A stretch of 64,000 nt of DNA from CAYOSU01 sp964406735. GTDB lineage: Bacteria; Bacillota; Clostridia; Christensenellales; CAMQZB01. Numbering within the stretch: the first letter of the stretch is position 1; every line of letters begins with the position of its first letter. The notes beneath the pieces are model-generated. The model had not been told where the DNA came from and searched no databases. It worked only from the letters and a program-made list of their open reading frames with translations. The stretch spans positions 1 to 64,000 of the forward strand of contig CAYOSU010000006.1 in NCBI GenBank assembly GCA_964406735.1. The letters run 5' to 3'. Position numbers and translations under genes: made by a program. Below are positions 58,990 to 64,000 of this stretch, piece after piece.

Positions 58990-60156
58990 TTAGAACGCCA
59001 AACGCAGGATATTTTCTACGTCGTTTTTGTTGAGTCTCATAAAGCCCCCGATCGTGTCGAGCTTATACATAGCGTTGTCCGCAATACGCGAAACGTCGCT
59101 TTCGATAAAGCCTATTTCGCCAAGCCTCGTCTTCATTCCGAGGCTCTTATAGAACTCTTCGAGTGCGGTTATGAACTCGTAAGTCAACTGATCGTCGCTC
59201 TTTTCGCCTTTCTCGATGCCGAATACCTCAGTTGCAAGGAGCGCAAACGCAGATGGATTGGTCTCGTAAACGTATTTCATCCAAGCAGGGAACACTATCG
59301 CAAGACCCTCACCGTGCGCAACGTCGTTAATTGCAGAGAGTGCGTGCTCTATTTTGTGGCTTGCCCAATCGCCTCGTCTTCCGACGGAAAGCGATCCGTT
59401 ATGCGCAAGCGTGCCCGTATACATGATCTCCGCCCTTGCGTTGTAGTCCTTGGGGTTTTTGTACGCAATAGGTGCGTTCTTGACAAGTGTTTTCATTCCT
59501 GCGATCAAAAGGTTGGTCGTTAAATCGTTGTTTTGGTCGGGCGTAAAATACCTTTCGAAAAGGTGTGCCAATATGTCTACGCAACCGCACGCCGTCTGAT
59601 ATTTTGAAAGCGTGAAAGTCCTCTCGGGGTTCATAAACGCAAACTTAGGAACCATGCAGGGTGCGTTCAAGCCTCTCTTGACTCCTATTTCCTCGTTCGT
59701 GATGACGGAGCTGTCAGAGCCCTCGCTTCCCGATGCGGCATTCGTTAAAACTACGCCTACGGGAATCGCCCTATGAGGCACGATGCCGTTTTCGTAATAC
59801 GTCCAGATGTCACCGTCGTTGACTACACCTACTGCGATAGCCTTCGCAGTGTCGATAACAGAGCCGCCGCCTACTGCCAAAATAAGCTCAACTTTGTTGC
59901 GCTTTGCGATCTCTATACCCTTTCTGACAAGCGAAAGTCGAGGATTCGGTTGTACGCCGCCAAGCTCGCAGACTGCCTTGTTTGCCTCACGGAGCTGCAT
60001 TGCTATGGTCTCGTAAAGACCGCTCTTTTTTATCGTAGGGCCGCCGTAGACGTACATTACTCTGTCGCCGTATTTTCTAAGCTCGAACAACAGCTCGTTC
60101 TCGCAATTCTTGCCGAACATTATCTTCGTGCGATTTTCATACTCGAAATTCCTCAT
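58990..60156 (-). CDS. Iron-containing alcohol dehydrogenase (BdhA/YqhD type)
   Basis: The 388-residue protein reduces aldehydes such as butanal or acetaldehyde with NAD(P)H. The amino-terminal dinucleotide domain has YVYGGPTIKKSGLYE and LILAVGGGSVIDTAKAIA. The metal domain has the Asp/His ligands in GCVDILAHLFERYF, WASHKIEHALSAI and HGEGLAIVFPAWMKY. The start MRNFEYENRTKIMFGKN is typical of butanol-dehydrogenase-like enzymes. AAAGGAGGAACC precedes the ATG, 11 bases after the phospholipase-like gene. It offers a second route from aldehyde to alcohol beside AdhE. Confidence 0.93.
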   Translation of the reverse strand: MRNFEYENRTKIMFGKNCENELLFELRKYGDRVMYVYGGPTIKKSGLYETIAMQLREANKAVCELGGVQPNPRLSLVRKGIEIAKRNKVELILAVGGGSVIDTAKAIAVGVVNDGDIWTYYENGIVPHRAIPVGVVLTNAASGSEGSDSSVITNEEIGVKRGLNAPCMVPKFAFMNPERTFTLSKYQTACGCVDILAHLFERYFTPDQNNDLTTNLLIAGMKTLVKNAPIAYKNPKDYNARAEIMYTGTLAHNGSLSVGRRGDWASHKIEHALSAINDVAHGEGLAIVFPAWMKYVYETNPSAFALLATEVFGIEKGEKSDDQLTYEFITALEEFYKSLGMKTRLGEIGFIESDVSRIADNAMYKLDTIGGFMRLNKNDVENILRLAF

Positions 60157-60167
60157 AGGTTCCTCCT

Positions 60168-60989
60168 TTATTGCAGTCCGTATTCAAAGGTGCGAACGTC
60201 CGTAAAGACCGTTTCGCCGCCCTTGATCTCATTATATTTTGCTTCAAATTCGCTTACCGCATTCTCGCATATCTCGGGAACGGAAAGCGTTACTTCTCCG
60301 TCGGGACGAGTCCAAGGCTTTTTGTCAAGATTGAGGATCTCCTCATACTCACCGAACTTGAAATGTCCCGTAAGCCTTTTCTCTTCGCCGTCGAATTTTT
60401 TCAGAACGTTTACGAGCGTCGGGTTAGCTTTCGAGAACACTTTATTGAAGACGACCATATTGTTCATACATTTTTTGATATACCCCTTCGACAGATTGAG
60501 TATATCAACTCTCTCCGACCAGAAATTTACTATCTCTTCGCAAAGTGCGTTGCTCACCTTATATGCGCTCTTGACGTCAAACCCGTTGATACTCGACGAA
60601 AAGGTGCGCTTATACATCTCTACGTCTATCCTCTTTTCTATCTCGGCGTGCGACATCGTATTGCCTTTTTCCCTTTCAAGAAATCCGACGTACGGGTGTA
60701 TATTCGCATCGCCGTAATAGTGTAGCAATACACCGAAGAAATATCCTCTGTAATAGTCGTTACGCTCGAAGATTCGCTCGATCTCCTTAGAAAACAGCTC
60801 GTCCTGCGTTTTCTTGTGCAGCTTGCCGCCGACGACGTAGCCGTCGCTACCGCTTTTTATCGGCGTATAATAAAAGAAGATGTCCGGACCTTGAACTCCG
60901 AAGTAAAATCCCTCGGTGAAGTTCTTTGAAAAGCCCTTACCCTCCAAAAACTTGTGCGCCGTTATATAGTGCGTAGTAAAATCCGCCAT
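60168..60989 (-). CDS. Zinc-dependent phospholipase-C-like protein (PF00882)
   Basis: The 273-residue protein begins MADFTTHYITAHKF, with metal-ligand His7 and His12, then GVQGPDIFFYY and GVLLHYYGDANIHPYVGF, matching the zinc-dependent PLC/S1-P1 nuclease metal site pattern. There is no signal peptide, unlike secreted clostridial alpha-toxin, so it is a cytoplasmic family member with unknown substrate. GGAGAAAACG precedes the ATG. It is co-transcribed with the iron alcohol dehydrogenase gene. Confidence 0.87.
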   Translation of the reverse strand: MADFTTHYITAHKFLEGKGFSKNFTEGFYFGVQGPDIFFYYTPIKSGSDGYVVGGKLHKKTQDELFSKEIERIFERNDYYRGYFFGVLLHYYGDANIHPYVGFLEREKGNTMSHAEIEKRIDVEMYKRTFSSSINGFDVKSAYKVSNALCEEIVNFWSERVDILNLSKGYIKKCMNNMVVFNKVFSKANPTLVNVLKKFDGEEKRLTGHFKFGEYEEILNLDKKPWTRPDGEVTLSVPEICENAVSEFEAKYNEIKGGETVFTDVRTFEYGLQ

Positions 60990-61213
60990 GCGTTTTCTCC
61001 GTTAATTTAATAAGCCCTGCGTTTTGCGCCAGAAACTTTCGTCGCATCGCCGCAAAAACAGCTCGGCTTTATCCTATTCTATTTTAACATAAACGGCGAA
61101 AAAGTCAAATACTATTTATAATTCTTTGGCATTGCACCACTCCTTTTGGCTATTTACGCCAAAATTCTTGACTTTTTGCGTCGCTATGTTAAAATATTTG
61201 CGGAGGTACTTTT

Positions 61214-62005
61214 ATGGAAGTATTTGTAGCGATTTTGATATTATTCTCTATCGGCGCAATGATAGGTTGGGTGATAGAGGTTTTCTGGAGAAGATTTTTC
61301 TCCAACCCAAAGGTGTGGAAAAACCCCGGCTTTTTACACGGCCCATGGCTTCCGCTTTACGGCTTCGGCACGGTTTTGTTATACGCAATATCGTCGCTTG
61401 AAGTAAACTTGGTCGTTAAGATCATCCTTTTCTGCGTCGTAATGACTCTCATTGAGTATATCGCTGGCATAATCTTCATCAATGGCATGAAGATCAAGCT
61501 TTGGGATTACAGCAAGTGCTGGGGCAATATTCAGGGAATAATCTGTCCGCTCTACTCCTTCCTGTGGACGGTTTTGGGCATCTTGTTCTACTTTTTAGTA
61601 TTCCCGACCCTCGACGGCGTGGTCCATTACATTCTCGACCACTATTACACCTACCTATTGATAGGCTTGTTTTACGGCGTATTCTTCTGCGACTTCTTCG
61701 CAACCATCGACTTCGCAACAAAGCTTGCAAAGTTCAAAAAAGAGGTCATCGACACCAAATTGGACGCTATCGAGGCAAGAAAAGAGGCCATCTCGTTTGA
61801 AGAGCTCAAGGTATCCGTCAGAAACAAGATGCACGAAAAAGGCAGACGTTATAACTTCTTCATTCCGTTCAACGACGACTTCTCTCTTTCAGAAAGTATC
61901 CGTGAGCAGTTTGAAAAGCTGAAAGACAAAATAGAAGACACGTTCGACGACATCGTATCGCCCGACAGCGAGGATGACAAAAAGGAAGAAACAACTAATG
62001 GTTAA
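61214..62005 (+). CDS. CmpB-like (ABC-transporter type IV, PF06541) membrane protein
   Basis: The 263-residue protein has five or six membrane segments with the family motifs GWVIEVFWRRFFSNP, NPGFLHGPWLPLYGFGTVLL, IEYIAGIIFINGMKIKLWDY and ICPLYSFLWTVL. The last ~90 residues are a charged cytoplasmic tail. Despite the family name the transport role is unproven. GGAGGTACTTTT precedes the ATG. The ung gene starts inside its last codons. Confidence 0.88.
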   Translation: MEVFVAILILFSIGAMIGWVIEVFWRRFFSNPKVWKNPGFLHGPWLPLYGFGTVLLYAISSLEVNLVVKIILFCVVMTLIEYIAGIIFINGMKIKLWDYSKCWGNIQGIICPLYSFLWTVLGILFYFLVFPTLDGVVHYILDHYYTYLLIGLFYGVFFCDFFATIDFATKLAKFKKEVIDTKLDAIEARKEAISFEELKVSVRNKMHEKGRRYNFFIPFNDDFSLSESIREQFEKLKDKIEDTFDDIVSPDSEDDKKEETTNG

Positions 62006-62660
62006 CATCGGCAACGACTGGGACGAAATATTATACGACGAGTTCAGAAGCGAAAACTATCTGAAAATTCGCGAGTTCCTCAAAACGGAATACTTTTCAC
62101 GCACGATCTATCCACCTATGGATAAGATATTCACTGCGTTCAAGCTAACGCCATACAAGGACGTAAAAGCAGTCATCGTCGGACAAGACCCTTATCACGA
62201 ATACGGTCAGGCGCAAGGCTTTTGCTTTTCCGTTGCTGACGGCGTAAAAATCCCGCCGTCGCTCGTTAACATCTTCAAGGAGCTTCACGACGACCTTGGC
62301 GTCGATATCCCGAAAAGCGGCGACCTCACAAAGTGGGCAAAAGAGGGAGTCTTCCTGCTCAATACCGTGCTTACGGTAAGAGAGGGTCAAGCCAACTCGC
62401 ACAAGACCTGTGGCTGGGAGCAATTTACCGACAACGTAATTAAAAAGCTCAACGAAAAGGAGACTCCTATCGTATTCTTCCTTTGGGGCGGCAACGCAAG
62501 GAGCAAAAAACGCTTTATAGACACCTCGAAGCACTACGTTATAGAATCTGCGCATCCAAGTCCGCTTTCGGCGTATAACGGCTTTTTCGGCAGTCGCCCC
62601 TTCTCAAAATGCAATAACTTTTTGAAAGAAAGAGCGATAGACTTCGATTTGACCAAATAA
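61998..62660 (+). CDS. ung: Uracil-DNA glycosylase
   Basis: Ung removes uracil from DNA in base-excision repair. The 220-residue protein has the catalytic water-activating Asp64 in VGQDPYHEYGQAQG, the uracil pocket FCFSVADG and VFLLNTVLTV, and the minor-groove loop HPSPLSAYNGF. I chose the ATG at 61998, which overlaps the upstream stop by 8 bases and has AAAGGAAG ~10 bases ahead. The longer frame is inside the CmpB-like gene. Length is standard. Confidence 0.95.
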   Translation: MVNIGNDWDEILYDEFRSENYLKIREFLKTEYFSRTIYPPMDKIFTAFKLTPYKDVKAVIVGQDPYHEYGQAQGFCFSVADGVKIPPSLVNIFKELHDDLGVDIPKSGDLTKWAKEGVFLLNTVLTVREGQANSHKTCGWEQFTDNVIKKLNEKETPIVFFLWGGNARSKKRFIDTSKHYVIESAHPSPLSAYNGFFGSRPFSKCNNFLKERAIDFDLTK

Positions 62661-62757
62661 CAGTTGAATTTCAAGCCGAAATGTTGTAAAATAGTCATAG
62701 AAAAAGCCTCGGTTTTTTCGAGGTCAAACATAGAAATTATAAAGGAGATAATATAAA

Positions 62758-63330
62758 ATGAAAGTATTGATCGAAACATCTGCACGTCACGCACACGTTA
62801 CTCAAGAGACCCTCGAAGTATTGTTCGGCAAGGGCGCAACTCTTACCAAGAAAAAAGACCTCTCTCAGCCCGGACAGTTTGCTTCCGAACAAAAGATAAC
62901 CGTCGTAGGTCCCAAGCGTGAGCTTGCAGGAGTATCCATCCTCGGACCGTGCAGAAACGCAGATCAGGTAGAGCTTTCCGCTACCGACGCAAGAAATATC
63001 GGCGTTCAGGGCGTTATCAGAGAATCGGGCGACATCGCAGGAACTCCCGGCTGCAAGCTCGTTGGTCCTTGCGGCGAAGTTGAAATAGCTGAGGGCGTTA
63101 TCGTCGCAAAAAGACATCTCCATACCACCCCCGAAGACGCAGCAACTCTCGGCGTTTCCGATAAGGAAATAATTAAGATCGCTTGCGGCGGAGAGGGCAG
63201 AAAAGTCATTTTCGACGATGTCGTAGTAAGAGTTTCTCCCAAGTTCGCAACTGCCGTTCATCTCGATACCGACGAGTCTAACGCTGCTGCTTGCCCCATG
63301 GTCAACTGCTTCGGCGAGATCGTAAAATAA
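62758..63330 (+). CDS. pduL: Phosphate propanoyl/acetyltransferase PduL
   Basis: PduL swaps CoA for phosphate on acetyl- or propanoyl-CoA, giving the acyl phosphate for ATP formation. It is unrelated to Pta. The 190-residue protein shows the duplicated beta-barrel with zinc-site segments IETSARHAHVTQETLEVLFG and VAKRHLHTTPEDAATLGV, plus GPCRNADQVELSATDAR. It lacks the amino-terminal encapsulation peptide of microcompartment PduL, so it is likely the housekeeping phosphotransacetylase. AAAGGAGATAAT precedes the ATG. It is a single gene with its own terminator, and no ackA is adjacent. Confidence 0.93.
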   Translation: MKVLIETSARHAHVTQETLEVLFGKGATLTKKKDLSQPGQFASEQKITVVGPKRELAGVSILGPCRNADQVELSATDARNIGVQGVIRESGDIAGTPGCKLVGPCGEVEIAEGVIVAKRHLHTTPEDAATLGVSDKEIIKIACGGEGRKVIFDDVVVRVSPKFATAVHLDTDESNAAACPMVNCFGEIVK

Positions 63331-63348
63331 TCGTTTTTGATATTCATC

Positions 63349-63376
63349 GGACTGCATTTTTATGCAGTCCTTTTTT
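63349..63376 (+). terminator. Terminator of pduL
   Basis: GGACTGCAT, TTTT, ATGCAGTCC followed by TTTTTT. Confidence 0.92.
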
Positions 63377-63613
63377 ATTTGAAAACCCTTTGTTTACTCT
63401 GACAACAGACTTTATTCATTCTTTTCTGTTTATCGATTTCTAATTTGTCTTCTCTTTTCGTTATTGACTACTTTACCTCTCCCGCTTTCAGCTCTTTTTG
63501 AACATGGCTCAAAAAAATCCCGTCATCCGCTTTTCATTTGACGGCTTTTTGCAAATTTATAAAATTCACTCTATTTTTATTCATTATTTTTGATGATTTT
63601 TTCTTTTGCACTA

Positions 63614-63642
63614 TTGACATAGCCTGCTTTGAGTATTAAAAT
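63614..63642 (+). promoter_or_regulatory. Promoter of alpha/beta-hydrolase gene
   Basis: TTGACA (63614-63619), 17 bases, TAAAAT (63637-63642). Confidence 0.65.
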
Positions 63643-63699
63643 TTTATTAGAGGCAAAACCATTTTTCTTTTGCAAATCTATATAATATAAGGAGAAAAT

Positions 63700-64000
63700 A
63701 TGAGTAAAGAAAACAGACGATCGGCGATAGTGATTGCGATACTTCTCGTGGTGATATTCACCTGCATGATATTCGCAAATCTTATCCAGACCGATTTCGG
63801 CAATGTCGAGGTAACGACCTCGTCGTTCGAGTACAACGGCGGCGAGCTTTATTACAAGCTCTACAAGCCCGAAAGCGTCAGCGAAAGCAACCCTGCTCCT
63901 GCGGTATTGCTCCTCCACGGTTATCAGAACGATAAGGAGACCAACGCCGCTTACGCAGTCGAGCTTGCAAGAAGAGGCTATGTAGTTCTCTCGCTCGACG
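63700..64000 (+). CDS. Alpha/beta-hydrolase, 5' part (runs off window end)
   Basis: An open frame of 100 codons begins at ATG 63700 behind ATAAGGAGAAAAT and is still open at the end of the window. It starts with a signal anchor (RRSAIVIAILLVVIFTCMIF). The exported part shows PAPAVLLLHGYQNDKETNAA and RRGYVVLSLD, the oxyanion-hole HG motif and second strand of the alpha/beta-hydrolase fold. The nucleophile and the other catalytic residues lie beyond the window. It is probably an extracellular membrane-anchored esterase or peptidase. Confidence 0.8.
   Translation, partial: MSKENRRSAIVIAILLVVIFTCMIFANLIQTDFGNVEVTTSSFEYNGGELYYKLYKPESVSESNPAPAVLLLHGYQNDKETNAAYAVELARRGYVVLSLD

Larger units (their letters stand above)
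63331..63699. other. Intergenic region
   Basis: This 369-base A+T-rich gap contains the pduL terminator (63349-63376) and a promoter (63614-63642) for the last gene. Nothing else was recognised. Confidence 0.6.

Noticed and set aside
59773..60717. 314-codon plus-strand frame across the Fe-ADH and phospholipase-like genes
   Set aside because: It spans two genuine minus-strand genes and the gap between them, and lacks translation signals.
1..64000. CRISPR arrays, rRNA and tRNA genes
   Set aside because: No regularly spaced direct-repeat array, no rRNA-like sequence and no cloverleaf with a TTCRANYC arm was recognised in the gaps. A covariance-model scan was not possible, so a missed tRNA cannot be fully excluded.

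Overview
The window reads as a chromosomal segment of a spore-forming, sugar-fermenting anaerobe of the class Clostridia. The evidence is a spoIIIA operon, GerW/YtfJ, a Rex-controlled bifunctional AdhE, [FeFe]-hydrogenase-type proteins, PduL-type phosphotransacylase, consensus sigma-A promoters with AAGGAG ribosome sites, and the rpmH-rnpA-yidD-yidC-jag block. I cannot place it below class level from the sequence alone. The first ~4.9 kb is visibly more A+T-rich than the rest and looks like an accessory island. No rRNA, tRNA or CRISPR array was seen.

Layout. 1-1.8 kb: remains of a DNA-methyltransferase locus (two broken fragments around an intact helix-hairpin-helix protein) and a TnpV gene of a Tn4451-type mobile element. 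1.9-4.6 kb: a secreted papain-like cysteine protease followed by two paralogous membrane-anchored small proteins, with a distant consensus promoter. 4.8-14.0 kb: a long redox operon, rex-adhE-(APH-like kinase)-two [2Fe-2S] proteins-hfsB-hfsC-hfsD-like hydrogenase genes. 14.0-18.0 kb (minus): spoIIIAA to spoIIIAH, with spoIIIAG missing. 18-24.6 kb: an alpha/beta hydrolase, histidine phosphatase, XRE regulator, glycosyltransferase/acyltransferase pair and two membrane proteins. 24.7-36 kb: carbohydrate and lipid hydrolases (type-B carboxylesterase, GH3, GH5), DeoR regulator and rhaD, galU, and an amino-acid-dehydrogenase-like oxidoreductase. 36-41.5 kb (minus): XRE regulator, jag-yidC-yidD-rnpA-rpmH, an Smr protein and an AraC-type response regulator. 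41.8-44.5 kb: sporulation cluster ytfI-gerW-dacF-rluB. 44.6-50 kb (minus): a membrane hydrolase operon and a short alanyl-tRNA synthetase. 50.5-52.6 kb: uraA and pyrR. 52.9-57.5 kb (minus): TraX-like protein, DUF3810, tyrosine phosphatase and GPH sugar transporter, the last divergent from an AraC regulator. 59-64 kb: Fe-dependent alcohol dehydrogenase, phospholipase-C-like protein, CmpB-like membrane protein, ung, pduL and the start of an alpha/beta hydrolase.

How the parts fit. AdhE, the Fe-alcohol dehydrogenase, PduL and the hydrogenase genes outline acetyl-CoA disposal to ethanol, acetate and H2, with Rex reading the NADH/NAD+ ratio and the HfsB-like protein probably sensing redox or H2. 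GH3, GH5, carboxylesterase, the GPH transporter and RhaD point to plant-glycan or plant-sugar use.

The most interesting leads are: the protease plus its two paralogous membrane partners; the rex-adhE-hfs operon with an unexplained kinase-fold gene; the spoIIIA operon without spoIIIAG; an isoprenylcysteine-methyltransferase/serine-hydrolase fusion beside an erythromycin-esterase-like membrane protein; a C-Ala-less alanyl-tRNA synthetase; and a Jag protein with a Gly/Arg/Lys-rich tail next to an rpmH that has lost its dnaA neighbour.
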